From Lepidodermella squamata (Eukaryota; Gastrotricha): 64,000 bases of DNA. Both the position numbers and the translations under genes were made by a program. The notes beneath the pieces are model-generated. The model saw nothing but the letters and a program-made list of their open reading frames with translations. It searched no databases and was not told the DNA's origin. Shown in pieces: positions 11,241-20,734 of the stretch (positions are counted from its first letter, which is position 1; the number at the start of each line of letters is the position of its first letter). The stretch covers positions 248,001 to 312,000 of the forward strand of contig JBLDXI010000060.1 in the NCBI GenBank assembly GCA_047495785.1. Direction: 5' to 3'.

Positions 11241-11779
11241 ATTACGATGAAATTCGAGAAGGTTGATTCAACGTAGTTCGTTTGTAATGGTTATGACAAA
11301 GACAAGGGCCAGGTTCCACGTTGATAACGTCTCATTTCAAAAGTGCATTGTCTGAGTTTTCTAAGCCTTGCATCGCAAGAGAAACCTTCAACTGATAAGT
11401 CACAGGAACTTCGGTAAAGCAGGCATTTTGTGAAGGGAGCTTGAACAGCCCCTAGTTTTTCGATAGTAATCAGAGAGTAGGTACGGTGAGTAGATTGGGA
11501 GTCGTTTTAGATATTACTCAAACTCAATTATATCTGGGGCAGCTCGTCAGTGTTCCATTCATTATAGTAAAGTTTCCGGTGCCATTTCAATGACATTCGA
11601 AAATTTAACCCAGATCCCGTGTATCATTCCTAACGGCCCACTTATCCACCGGAGTATTGAACATGATGTTGTTCACGTATGAAGCACAGTATCTCGTCGG
11701 ATTGTGGTATTTGTTGTAAAGGCAGTCGCAGTAGAAGCGGGCGTTGTCCGAGTAGAGCTCGAGAAAATCGTTCGAGATG
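11241..11779. repeat. 539-bp direct repeat, left copy
   Basis: Read side by side, this stretch is identical to 20735-21273. It ends at the base before the left LTR; its twin starts at the base after the right LTR. It contains 175 bp of the third exon of two-TM gene D (11605-11779), cut off by the LTR, so this copy is non-functional. Confidence 0.9.
11605..11779 (-). pseudogene. truncated third exon of two-TM gene D
   Basis: Same sequence as 21099-21273 but interrupted by the LTR at 11780, where the reading frame runs on into LTR sequence. It lacks its acceptor and upstream exons. It is a by-product of the 539-bp duplication. Confidence 0.85.
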
Positions 11780-11972
11780 TGTAATATCCGGCACGGTACG
11801 GATACCACACGGGTTCGATATAAAGAGTAAATAACAGTCAGGCAGAAATGATCCAAAACTCCTCATTTTATTGTTATTGTGTTTCAGTATTTATACTGCG
11901 GCACGCAGGCCGCTTATTGGTTGGTATGCGGACCAATCGCGCTCGACTTGCGTGTCGCGCGTCCGCATAGCA
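11780..11972 (-). repeat. 3' LTR of element 1
   Basis: 193 bp beginning TG and ending CA in element orientation. Identical by eye to 20542-20734, and one base different from the LTR at 43491-43683. Confidence 0.92.
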
Positions 11973-11980
11973 CATTCCCC
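11973..11980 (-). other. candidate polypurine tract
   Basis: The element-strand sequence GGGGAATG directly precedes the 3' LTR and is the only purine run there. It is short, so the call rests on position. Confidence 0.5.
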
Positions 11981-12126
11981 AGGTGAAATAGTGCTTTACT
12001 CCTGGAAAGCGGGAAAAGCGAAAGGAGTGTAACGGCAAGAGAAAAATTCGAAAATGATATTGTGAGAGAATTTACAATAAATACGATCACTGGTAAATAT
12101 ATATACAAACTTCGTGATTTTGATTT

Positions 12127-14253
12127 TCAATAGTAGAAGCGCTTTTTGCGCGGCTGTGGTTTTGGTTCCGCTTCATTGGCTTTGTCGAGCGGAATGGCCG
12201 TTGACGGTGTTTCGTATCCTGGCGGTTGTGGGGCGGTTGGGACTTGAAGTGTCGGCATTATTGTCTGGATTTGGAGCGGATTTGGAGGGCGATTTCTATT
12301 GCAGATGAGGTAAATGATTGCGACGGTGTTCAGTGTCAGTATGAGAGAATTCGCTCCGGTTGGGAGAATCGATAGCAGCGCTGAGTGGGTGTCGTTGGAG
12401 GAGCCGATTTGTCCAACGTAGATACTCATCAGCTGCGTGAAGAGACCTAATTGGGCCGAGCTGGCGCTGATATTTTCGACGAGCCGCAGTGTTGTAGCAT
12501 CATTCCGGTTGAACTCGTCACGCATGGTTGAATCCTTAAGGCTGGCGACGATTTTATCGATATTTTTGCTGTGTTGGGTCGGGTAGTCGCTGGTATTGGG
12601 GTCAAGTAGCTTTAATCGACCCGACTCGGTGACCGTTAGTATCTCTTGGCGCAGATCCTCGTCGCATTCAAAGGCCGATGGGTGTAGTTCGAGGTCGCCA
12701 ATTTTAATGATGTGGTTGCAAGAGAGGTGGAAAATGTGGCCACTTTGCGAATATTTTCGGCTAAAAATTTGTTTTCTGGCGGTGCCATTAACGCGCCAGA
12801 GTGAGACAGTCGCCGGTTTTTGAAGGAGGAACGAGCTGTGGTTGAGTCGCACAACATCGCTGGCTTGTTCGCACCAGTTGAACTCGGCTTTCGAGCTGAT
12901 AACGGGGTCGAGAGCTAAGGCGTGCTCGGAATCAGCGACGAGGCCGGTCTGTTGTAGCCAGTCTGGTGTCGTGGAAATATCGCAGAATTCAAGTGGGCAG
13001 ACGATTTTGTGTGGTGAAATTGTGGTACAGGCGTCGAGACAGCTGGTAGGAAATAAGCGGACGGGCTGGTCTGAGCATTGGATGGCGGACATGCCGATGT
13101 AGACAGATCGCGGGGCCGTTAAACAGCTGCGGTTGCCAAGCAAGCTGATCGGGGACAACGCGATGATGTTGCAGACCGAGTTTCTTATTATCGGAAGTTT
13201 CGCTCGAATTGTAACGTCGATGACATCGGGTTGATCGGCGCCGGTGATGGACATCCAGGCCGAGACAAACAATGGGACACCCTGGGTTAGTAATTTGACC
13301 GTTTCGTTGTGCCTGGGTGAGATTTGTAGCTGGCGGATGATTTTAGTCGCCATGGCCTCGGTCATTTCATAGGTACCGAACGAGCCATCGTTTATGCCTA
13401 CTCGGATGCGTTCGACATGCGCGAACTGGTCACGCATCGCTGCCTGCTTTGTGAAGTGAAAAGCAGTCAGTTTATTGAAGTTGTGCCACTTCTGCCGATC
13501 GCTGGTGTATTCGCTGGTCAAATTTATGAGCACATCTTCCACGGCTTGCAGACGTTGTCCTAGCCGGTGGGTTTGTTTCGCCAGCAGCATTGTGGCGTTG
13601 CCAATTTGTCTGATTTGAGTCTCATCCTCTTTTAAAGCAGCCGTCGCTGCGTAGAGGGCTTTCTTCGTATTTTCGTCAGTGGTTGAGCAACCGTTGTGTG
13701 AGAATAGTTCGTTGATGCCACGTAGAACTATCGAGGAGCAGATCCAGTCTAAGTCACGCCTGGCGCGGTATCGTTTCCCAGTCACTGTCGACGAGGCGGT
13801 CAGCTTCGCGGTCGACGGCTGGCACTGAGTGGCCCACTGCGACAAACAGTCGAACTCTGAGAATCCGAACGGCGGTATCGGCGTACACCATTTTCCGAGA
13901 TAGGCGGCACATGATTTCAATTTGTCCCAAGGCGACGGAGCGAGCGATGTCCCAGTTTCCTCCCAAAAATCGAGTACGTGTTGAACTTCCTCCGGATAAA
14001 ATTGGCGAATAAATTTCGGCTTCTGAAACTCAACTTGCATATTCAAGGCGGTTAAAATCACGTCGTCGAACATGTAGACCAGCTGTTTCTTAGTGCCTTT
14101 GAGCAATGTCTGCGGGAAAATCACGTGGTCAGAAGTGAAAGCGTCCGTGTTAAGTTCGATTTGCCGTTTTGAACGAGTAGCGCTGGCTGAAGAAATTAGC
14201 GAAGCGGCGAGTGTGGCTACGGCAAGCCACAGGCGAAGGCCAGTAAGCGACAT
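12127..14253 (-). CDS. env: env-like glycoprotein ORF of element 1
   Basis: 708 residues. Residues 1-25 form a signal peptide. Basic RSKR (27-30) and RARR (163-166) sites look like furin sites. The part after the second site has several cysteines and a helical segment rich in hydrophobic heptads. Many N-x-S/T sites are present. A hydrophobic membrane anchor lies around 632-655, followed by a Pro-rich, basic cytoplasmic tail. This is the layout of a class I-like fusion glycoprotein, as in errantivirus/baculovirus F-type env proteins, but I cannot assign the family with certainty. It starts 82 bp after pol ends, so it would need a spliced or subgenomic message. The frame is uninterrupted. Confidence 0.75.
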   Translation of the reverse strand: MSLTGLRLWLAVATLAASLISSASATRSKRQIELNTDAFTSDHVIFPQTLLKGTKKQLVYMFDDVILTALNMQVEFQKPKFIRQFYPEEVQHVLDFWEETGTSLAPSPWDKLKSCAAYLGKWCTPIPPFGFSEFDCLSQWATQCQPSTAKLTASSTVTGKRYRARRDLDWICSSIVLRGINELFSHNGCSTTDENTKKALYAATAALKEDETQIRQIGNATMLLAKQTHRLGQRLQAVEDVLINLTSEYTSDRQKWHNFNKLTAFHFTKQAAMRDQFAHVERIRVGINDGSFGTYEMTEAMATKIIRQLQISPRHNETVKLLTQGVPLFVSAWMSITGADQPDVIDVTIRAKLPIIRNSVCNIIALSPISLLGNRSCLTAPRSVYIGMSAIQCSDQPVRLFPTSCLDACTTISPHKIVCPLEFCDISTTPDWLQQTGLVADSEHALALDPVISSKAEFNWCEQASDVVRLNHSSFLLQKPATVSLWRVNGTARKQIFSRKYSQSGHIFHLSCNHIIKIGDLELHPSAFECDEDLRQEILTVTESGRLKLLDPNTSDYPTQHSKNIDKIVASLKDSTMRDEFNRNDATTLRLVENISASSAQLGLFTQLMSIYVGQIGSSNDTHSALLSILPTGANSLILTLNTVAIIYLICNRNRPPNPLQIQTIMPTLQVPTAPQPPGYETPSTAIPLDKANEAEPKPQPRKKRFYY

Positions 14254-14334
14254 CGAAATTCGTTAATGAGTAAATATCAAGAAGTATTTACAGTTCGAAT
14301 AAATGGTTGATTAAATTTTTCGCTCAAATAAAAT

Positions 14335-17300
14335 CTATACAGTAGGAGAAGAATCTGTATTGTTTGACGATTGTTTCTTTCTCGAAATTTTGGTGATTTG
14401 TGTTCTTCGAGTGTGTGCCTTGCCGGATTTCGGCGATGTTTGAACGACGGGGTTGGCGAATGTTACACGCGTGCGAAGGTTATACGGCTGATGGACGACC
14501 GTAGCGTCAAGATCTGACTTATTGAGCGAGTAGTTTCTGTCGGAGGTGACGCTAGTTGAGGACTTTTCAGGCGTCGTCACGCTTGATTGATTTTTCTCGG
14601 GTGACGAGGCTGGACGGTGTTGCGGGGCCACCGATTGCGGTTGGACAGGTGGTACAAGGCTAACCAAGTCCATGTCGAACTGGAATGGTGTTGGTCGTCG
14701 GTGGAATCCTGGCGATGCTGTCAAATGGCCAGTGTTTTGCATTCGAAATTTGTGGGCTGGTGTTGACGTTATTATTGGACTGAAATGGTCGATGTTTGAC
14801 GGTGCTGACATGGATGAATGGCGATTATCTTCGTCTGAGGTAGACGGTGCTGGCCCAGTTATTATTGGCGGTGACGGCATTCTGGGCGGTGTTTCAGGCA
14901 ATTCTGACGTGCTTGGGGTACGTCGTCGTGGTACCGGTGGCGTTGTTGGCGTCGTAGTCGCCGACGTCGCGGTTGACGGCGTTGTACTTGCGGTCGTTGT
15001 AGTCGGTGTTGTACTTGTAGAAGTCGCCGTTGTAGTACCCGAACTGGCCGAGGTCGGCCTTTTCGCACTACGGAGTATGTACCCACCCGTCGTGAAATTG
15101 TTGTCACGGGTTGGCTCATGGACAATCTGGCGGCTAAGTGTCTGGCGAAGATCAGGTAACGGCGACGCTGCGGCGGCGGGCGGTCGCGGCGCAGTCGACG
15201 CAGGCGCCGCAGCGCCGGGCGGCGCACTAGACTTGGTAGCGCTTTTCGTCGACGAACGGGCCGACTGCTGCGCTTGTGAATAGCGATCAGCCGTGGGGAA
15301 ATCGCGCAACCAGGCCAACTTGAGGCGGTTGCGATGGGCAAGGATATCACGACCGGACAGGTCAAAGAAGCGAATAGCGTAAGTAACGGGCGAAACTCGA
15401 GCCACGACGGAATACGGGCCCTTGTAGCGAGATGCGAATTTCGGTATCACATCGGGCCGGTTACTTGGCACGTGGAGGTAGACAAGATCGCCGATATCGA
15501 ACGGCTCGCAATTTCCTGAACTGCGATCATAGCGCTCTTTCTCACGAGCACGCGCGAGTTGGAAACGAGTTCGAACGTCGTCGAAAGCGCGACGGAGTTT
15601 GTCATACAAGCCGTAGGCATGAGTTTCACGCAACTCGTTCTGAGTCTTGGGCTGGGACGCAGGCTTCTCGGCGGAGCACTGCCAGTCCATAGCCAACTTG
15701 GGCATGTGACCTAGCATAAGATATGCTGGTGGGTGGCGATGAGTCGAATGGTGAGACGAATTGTAGCCGGAGCAGCAACCCTTGACGAAGCGGCACCAGT
15801 CGAGGTGCTGGCCGGGCACGACGTATTTCGCAATGCAGTTATTCATGACTAAATTCAAGTGTTCGCAATGGCCGTTAGTCTGCTGGTGATAGGCGGAGCT
15901 TTTAATACGACGAATCGCAAACGCATCAGTCACGTCCTCGATGAGCTTGGAGATGAAGTAGCGGGCGTTGTCATTGAGCAAAGCACGCGGGCTACCGAAA
16001 ATGTAGATCCAGTCGAGCAATTTCTCAATCACGGTTTCGGACTTAATATCCGGAATGGGCTCCCACAGCGTGAAGCCACTGAAATGATCGGAAATGATGA
16101 GAATATAGCGCATTCCACGACGAGACGTAGGGTATGGACCGGCTACGTCCCAGGTGAGAAGCTCATTCACGTCATGCGAGAGGATGGGCTCCATCGGAGC
16201 ACGTGGATGTTTTACAGGGTGATCACGAATTTGGCACACCGCGCATGATTTGACGTATTCAGCAGTAATTTCCTCGTAATTGCGGAAATAGAATCGATCT
16301 TTTAAGGTGGATAGGGTGCGTTCAACGCCGAAATGACATTTCTCGTCATGCATAGCGTGAAGCACGGTGACGATGAGATTCTCAGGTACGACGATCTGGT
16401 AACCCGATTCAGAGGCAGGGTAGTAGCGACACAACAAGCCATCAGGCGCTATGAAATACTTGCTACGCTGCTTTTGATTGTGACGAAGGCGGCGTTTCTT
16501 GGAGCGACAACGACGATCGGCGGCTTGCGCCGAAATCAAAACATCGCGAGTCAGGTTAACGCCACACGGCGTGAGGGAGCGGAACGGGTCGCCCTCGTGG
16601 TACGCGTTCTCGTCGACAACAACGTCGTCATCGAAAGTAAGATCGGACGTCATAGCGTTGATGCTGGCCGGGAGTGGCGTAGCTCGATCAGGCATACGCG
16701 ACATCGCATCGGCATTCGCATGAGTTGAACCTCGGCGCGTTATTATATTCAGCGGATATTGTTGTAGGATCATCAGGTAGTTGGACAACCGACCTCCGGT
16801 GTCCTTCCAGGTGTTCAAAGTACGAAGAGCAGCGGCGTCAGTAATGACGTCGGTGGTAATCGAATTCAAACCCGGCGAGATGTAAGGCTTAATCTGCTTC
16901 AGCCCGTACAGGACGGCAAGAACCTCACGTTCACAACTAGAATAATTGCGCTCGGCCTTAGTCAGATTTCGAGAACCGAAAGCGACTGGGCGCCGGGTAC
17001 CGTCGTCCTGGTCTTGTTCGAGAACGTAGCCGAGACCGGACCCCGACGCGTCAGTCGATAAAATAAATTTCTTGTCAAACTGAGGAAAGGCCAAACAAGG
17101 CGGCGAGATCAACGCCTTTTTGAGCTCATTAAAAGCGTTCTCGGCATCCTTATTCCAGTGAAAGTTGTTCTTACGTTGTAGCTCGTATAACGGAGCTGCG
17201 ATCATCGCAAAATTCTTGATAAATCGCCGATAATATCCGGCTAACGAGGTAAAAGCTCGAAGTTCGCTAACCGTCGTAGGGACGGGAAAATTCTGGACCT

Positions 17301-19011
17301 TCGAAACTCGGTCCCGAAAGATAGATAAACCATCCTGGCTAATAGTGTGGCCAAGATAGGTGATGGAGCGACGAAAAAGTTGGCATTTCGAACCCTTAAT
17401 TTTCAAGTTCATTTTACGCATGCGCTCAAGCACGACGCGGAGATCATGAAAATGTTGTTCTTTATTCGGGCTGAAAACTAGAATATCGTCGAAATAAGTG
17501 GCGACGATGCGGCCAAGTAAACCAGTCATGCAGAACGTGAGCAGACGGTTCCAATAGGCCGGGGCGGTTTGAGCACCGAAAGGCATTCTATTCATGGTCC
17601 AGGACCCTTGGGATGATCTGAACCCTAAATATTGCTTTGAATCTTCGGACACTTTCATGTGAAAATAAGCCTGATTTATATCAATAGCTGAGAAAATGCG
17701 TGCTTTCGACAATAAATCAAACTGGCTCCAAATTTGCGGTATTGGGTGTGAGCCGTCATTCACAGTCATGCTATTTAGGCGGCGAAAATCATGGGCTAGG
17801 CGCAGTGAACCATCCTTTTTCCTCAGGGCAAGGAGGCAGCTACTATACGGCGTAGCGGCCGGCTCAGCAATGCCGTGTTTAACCCAGTCTTGTATTTCCT
17901 TCTCAACCATTTCCCTCTCATGATGCGACTGACGCCGAAGCGGCTGAATGAACGGCGGGCCTTCGACCTTGACCTTGAACTCAAGGGCATCGCACAGACC
18001 GATATCCAGCCTATGGCGCGCGAAACAATCCTTGAATTCGCTCAACAAACTACGCATTCTACGGCGTTCATCAGTGGATAGTTCCGACTTTTCCAAGTCG
18101 ACATCGGGCTCCCAGTCATCGCGGGCGTCGGCCGGCGGCGGCGACGGCCGTTTGGATGACTGGCGGTTACGATCAGCGCCTATTATGTCTATGTGGACAC
18201 CCTCGACGAGAAAGGCGGCGACTTTTTGGCCTTTATAGATTTTCACAGGTGATCGCCCGGGGTTGAGTAACTCGACCCAAATACGACCCTCATCATCTAC
18301 CTTGGAAATTGAGCGTGAGACGACAAATTCGCGCTCATGATTTTGCGTGTCGCTAGGCTCGTCATGTAAATTATCACTAACGACGGTTTTTCCCGTAAGA
18401 CCATGACCCGTAATGCGTGCACGGACGCGGATGGGCTTACCCGGCGGAAGAACTACATCATCCAAAGACGCTGCACGCAAATCCGGATGCGTGACTGCGT
18501 TTATGGCGTACGGTGAATACGGCGCGGCGTGTAACGGAATAGAACCCGCGTCATCACGCAGAAAAATAACATTACGAGAATTGCTTATACTGTCGGCGAA
18601 TTTGTACGTAAAATCGTGACCTAACAAGCCGTCGGCATGCAAATTCCGAATGAAATAAAACTGGTGTAAAAATTCGTGTCTACCGAAGCGTATCGGGATA
18701 GTCGCCTTGCCCAAAACTTGCAAGGGCTGGTTATCAGGCCCGTTGGCTTTAGCGGGCTCAAGGCGAATACCAGGGTAAAGAAAGCGGGCATCGATGCAAC
18801 TATGAGTCGCACCGGAATCGAGAAGCATGGCAACATGCCGAAGTGAGCAACTATCATTTTCAGCGACGTCAACTAAATCCATGTGAGCGACGAGGCCGCT
18901 CGGAGCGTGTGAACAAGAAGAAGACGGTAAAGTAGTGACAGATGAAATAATAGCGGGACAGGTGGCATCGGCGGAGGCGTGTCCGGTCCCATCGGACGGC
19001 CTCCTTAATAG
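14335..19011 (-). CDS. pol: pol polyprotein of element 1
   Basis: The first ATG is at 18882 (1515 residues from there), but the frame is open upstream into the end of gag, in the -1 frame entered at the TTTAAAC site (19011-19017). Residues below count from that ATG. A retroviral-type protease has LLDSGATHSC (about 21-30). RT carries the YFDDILVF active site near 450. RNase H begins with STDASGSGLG. The integrase zinc finger has H and CAVC, and its core has D (TWDVAGP), D (NDNARYF) and E (NGHCEHLN); a KGPYSVV module follows. The last 300 residues are Ser/Thr/Pro-rich and of low complexity. Antisense open frames over this tail are shadows. Confidence 0.93.
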   Translation of the reverse strand, partial: LLRRPSDGTGHASADATCPAIISSVTTLPSSSCSHAPSGLVAHMDLVDVAENDSCSLRHVAMLLDSGATHSCIDARFLYPGIRLEPAKANGPDNQPLQVLGKATIPIRFGRHEFLHQFYFIRNLHADGLLGHDFTYKFADSISNSRNVIFLRDDAGSIPLHAAPYSPYAINAVTHPDLRAASLDDVVLPPGKPIRVRARITGHGLTGKTVVSDNLHDEPSDTQNHEREFVVSRSISKVDDEGRIWVELLNPGRSPVKIYKGQKVAAFLVEGVHIDIIGADRNRQSSKRPSPPPADARDDWEPDVDLEKSELSTDERRRMRSLLSEFKDCFARHRLDIGLCDALEFKVKVEGPPFIQPLRRQSHHEREMVEKEIQDWVKHGIAEPAATPYSSCLLALRKKDGSLRLAHDFRRLNSMTVNDGSHPIPQIWSQFDLLSKARIFSAIDINQAYFHMKVSEDSKQYLGFRSSQGSWTMNRMPFGAQTAPAYWNRLLTFCMTGLLGRIVATYFDDILVFSPNKEQHFHDLRVVLERMRKMNLKIKGSKCQLFRRSITYLGHTISQDGLSIFRDRVSKVQNFPVPTTVSELRAFTSLAGYYRRFIKNFAMIAAPLYELQRKNNFHWNKDAENAFNELKKALISPPCLAFPQFDKKFILSTDASGSGLGYVLEQDQDDGTRRPVAFGSRNLTKAERNYSSCEREVLAVLYGLKQIKPYISPGLNSITTDVITDAAALRTLNTWKDTGGRLSNYLMILQQYPLNIITRRGSTHANADAMSRMPDRATPLPASINAMTSDLTFDDDVVVDENAYHEGDPFRSLTPCGVNLTRDVLISAQAADRRCRSKKRRLRHNQKQRSKYFIAPDGLLCRYYPASESGYQIVVPENLIVTVLHAMHDEKCHFGVERTLSTLKDRFYFRNYEEITAEYVKSCAVCQIRDHPVKHPRAPMEPILSHDVNELLTWDVAGPYPTSRRGMRYILIISDHFSGFTLWEPIPDIKSETVIEKLLDWIYIFGSPRALLNDNARYFISKLIEDVTDAFAIRRIKSSAYHQQTNGHCEHLNLVMNNCIAKYVVPGQHLDWCRFVKGCCSGYNSSHHSTHRHPPAYLMLGHMPKLAMDWQCSAEKPASQPKTQNELRETHAYGLYDKLRRAFDDVRTRFQLARAREKERYDRSSGNCEPFDIGDLVYLHVPSNRPDVIPKFASRYKGPYSVVARVSPVTYAIRFFDLSGRDILAHRNRLKLAWLRDFPTADRYSQAQQSARSSTKSATKSSAPPGAAAPASTAPRPPAAAASPLPDLRQTLSRQIVHEPTRDNNFTTGGYILRSAKRPTSASSGTTTATSTSTTPTTTTASTTPSTATSATTTPTTPPVPRRRTPSTSELPETPPRMPSPPIITGPAPSTSDEDNRHSSMSAPSNIDHFSPIITSTPAHKFRMQNTGHLTASPGFHRRPTPFQFDMDLVSLVPPVQPQSVAPQHRPASSPEKNQSSVTTPEKSSTSVTSDRNYSLNKSDLDATVVHQPYNLRTRVTFANPVVQTSPKSGKAHTRRTQITKISRKKQSSNNTDSSPTV

Positions 19012-20465
19012 TTTAAATGATCGCCACGCTGTTCACGCGCGTCATAAGACAAACGCGGCTGATAATCACGATCGCGCGACGGAGTACGGCGCATGCCGCG
19101 CTGATGATAGGGCGAGTGACTAGAACGGTAGTCATCGCGAGAACGACACTGATCGGCATAATGACCAGGGCGGTGGCATTTATCGCAAACAGGGGTGCGA
19201 GGACGGCGATCGTCCCGCTGTTGTAGCAAATCGCGCATCTTGGAACGGCACTCGGCCTCGACATGGCCGGGCTTCGAGCAATAATAGCAGGACGGGCGCG
19301 AACTACCACGCCGATTATCATTATTAGAAGTGTTGTTATTATTATTACCGTTATCGCGGCTGCGGTAGGCGGACCGGTTGTTGTAACTACCACGGCCCTT
19401 GTCGCTGTAGCTCGGCTTGTTGCGACCAAGCTCCTGAACCTGCGCGGTCAGCGCGTTGACAGCTTGAATCAGCGCCGTTTCGGTCGGCTCAGCCTTAACG
19501 ACGGCGGCAGCAGCAGGCGGCGCCGCAGTGGCGGGCGCAGGCGCAGGCGGTGCCAACGAGGCGGCCGCGCCTGGCGCGTAGTGCGGGGCGAGCGCGACCG
19601 GGGCCGGCGGCACATATAGAGGCGTACCTAACGAAGTCGCCGTCACGTGGGTGACCGGCGGCGGCGCGGCGCCAGGCAGGCCAATGGGAAAACCGGCATG
19701 GTTAAGGCCGAATGACGGCTGAGCATAAGGCTGGGGATACGAGGGAGTGTAAGAGACATGGCCGAACCCGGCTGGAAGCAGGGCCTGGGCGCCGGCAGGG
19801 CCGACGCGGATCGAGGTATCCGCGACCTCGGCGAGGCGCAATAACTCCTCGCACGTTTGAGGTACGCCAAGCATAGCCATACGCTCACGAATAGCAGGCA
19901 AAATGCCGAAATAGACCCGATTAACAAGGTCCTTGCTAGTGTTTTCGGGTTCGCCACGCCCGGAATCAATCCACAAACGGCGAATAACGTCATAATACTG
20001 GCGAACGGTCTCGCCAGGGTATTGAGGGCGAGAATAAAACTGCATTGAGGCTAACACGGTGTCCGGCGCAAGGCCAGACGCGGCGAGAAGCGCCTTCCGC
20101 GCCTCATCAAAAGTAGTAAAACCCGAATAGTCAATAGTCGCCCACACCCGCTCAAGTTTGTTCGACAGAAACAAGGGCAGCATGTGGAGGACATGTTGTA
20201 ACGGGTGTAAGTGATTATCAGTGTCGCAAATGTAAGGCGCGACTTTAGCAAAACGACCCCAGGACGAAACGAACTCGTCGTAGGAATCGCCAGAAATCTG
20301 GCCGACACGCACGAGCGCCAGCTCGATAGGCATGGCGAAGGCGGCGGCCGCAGTAGTAGGCGCCGGCGGCGCGGGACGGCCAGGCGTAGCGCCCGTGACC
20401 ACGCCAAAACCGGGAACACCACCAGACAGAACAGACCCAGCAGGGCCGGAGGAGCCGGATGCCAT
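19005..20465 (-). CDS. gag: gag polyprotein of element 1
   Basis: 486 residues from the ATG at 20465 (MASGSSG); an upstream in-frame ATG at 20618 lies inside the LTR and is unlikely. The N-terminal half is a helical capsid-like region with LPLFLSNKLERVW and the QYYDVIRRLW stretch. It is followed by a Pro/Ala-rich linker and two CCHC zinc knuckles, CYYCSKPGHVEAEC and CDKCHRPGHYADQC, near the C-terminus. The knuckles bind the genomic RNA. The stop codon follows the frameshift site by one codon. Confidence 0.92.
   Translation of the reverse strand: MASGSSGPAGSVLSGGVPGFGVVTGATPGRPAPPAPTTAAAAFAMPIELALVRVGQISGDSYDEFVSSWGRFAKVAPYICDTDNHLHPLQHVLHMLPLFLSNKLERVWATIDYSGFTTFDEARKALLAASGLAPDTVLASMQFYSRPQYPGETVRQYYDVIRRLWIDSGRGEPENTSKDLVNRVYFGILPAIRERMAMLGVPQTCEELLRLAEVADTSIRVGPAGAQALLPAGFGHVSYTPSYPQPYAQPSFGLNHAGFPIGLPGAAPPPVTHVTATSLGTPLYVPPAPVALAPHYAPGAAASLAPPAPAPATAAPPAAAAVVKAEPTETALIQAVNALTAQVQELGRNKPSYSDKGRGSYNNRSAYRSRDNGNNNNNTSNNDNRRGSSRPSCYYCSKPGHVEAECRSKMRDLLQQRDDRRPRTPVCDKCHRPGHYADQCRSRDDYRSSHSPYHQRGMRRTPSRDRDYQPRLSYDAREQRGDHLNY
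19011..19017 (-). promoter_or_regulatory. -1 ribosomal frameshift site T TTA AAC (gag to pol)
   Basis: In the gag frame the message reads CAT TTA AAC TAT TAA, so T TTA AAC is a canonical X-XXY-YYZ heptamer in the right phase, one codon before the gag stop. Slipping back one base enters the open frame that runs into protease. The same heptamer is at 41960-41966 in the second copy. A downstream stimulatory structure was not tested. Confidence 0.85.
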
Positions 20466-20520
20466 TAGACCGTAAAAACGAGAAAATGAGTGTGATGTGG
20501 CGGTAAAAGCAACAGAAAAA

Positions 20521-20535
20521 CCACTTCTGACACCA
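20521..20535 (-). other. primer binding site, tRNA-Leu
   Basis: The element strand reads TGGTGTCAGAAGTGG six bases inside the 5' LTR. This is complementary to a tRNA 3' end of the type CCACTTCTGACACCA, the usual tRNA-Leu acceptor end. The same site is at 43470-43484. Confidence 0.8.
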
Positions 20536-20541
20536 AAATAG

Positions 20542-20734
20542 TGTAATATCCGGCACGGTACGGATACCACACGGGTTCGATATAAAGAGTAAATAACAGT
20601 CAGGCAGAAATGATCCAAAACTCCTCATTTTATTGTTATTGTGTTTCAGTATTTATACTGCGGCACGCAGGCCGCTTATTGGTTGGTATGCGGACCAATC
20701 GCGCTCGACTTGCGTGTCGCGCGTCCGCATAGCA
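20542..20734 (-). repeat. 5' LTR of element 1
   Basis: 193 bp, identical by eye to 11780-11972. It should carry the promoter; a TATAAAG-like motif is present in the reverse orientation only. Confidence 0.92.

Larger units (their letters stand above)
11780..20734 (-). mobile_element. complete Ty3/gypsy-type LTR retroelement with env-like ORF
   Basis: 8,955 bp on the minus strand. The order is 5' LTR (20542-20734), tRNA-Leu primer site, gag, pol reached by a -1 shift, env-like ORF, purine-rich tract, 3' LTR (11780-11972). Pol order is protease, RT, RNase H, integrase with a GPY-type C-terminus, which is the Ty3/gypsy order. All three ORFs are open, and the two 193-bp LTRs read identical, so the insertion is young and possibly competent. 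The gag-pol-env organisation recalls errantivirus-like elements. The flanks are not a short target duplication but a 539-bp repeat. Confidence 0.93.

Noticed and set aside
11774-11779. ordinary 4-6 bp target-site duplication for element 1
   Set aside because: Bases flanking the two LTRs differ (GAGATG versus ATTACG); only the 539-bp repeat matches.
14672-15283. 203-codon frame on the plus strand, Val/Gly-rich
   Set aside because: Antisense to the Ser/Thr/Pro-rich tail of pol; low-complexity shadow.
15859-16728. plus-strand frames of about 130 codons (also at 39282)
   Set aside because: Antisense of the integrase region, mirrored in both copies because pol is duplicated.
20466-20618. gag start at the ATG in the LTR
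   Set aside because: The extra 51 residues derive from LTR and leader sequence and differ between copies; the ATG at 20465 begins the conserved part.
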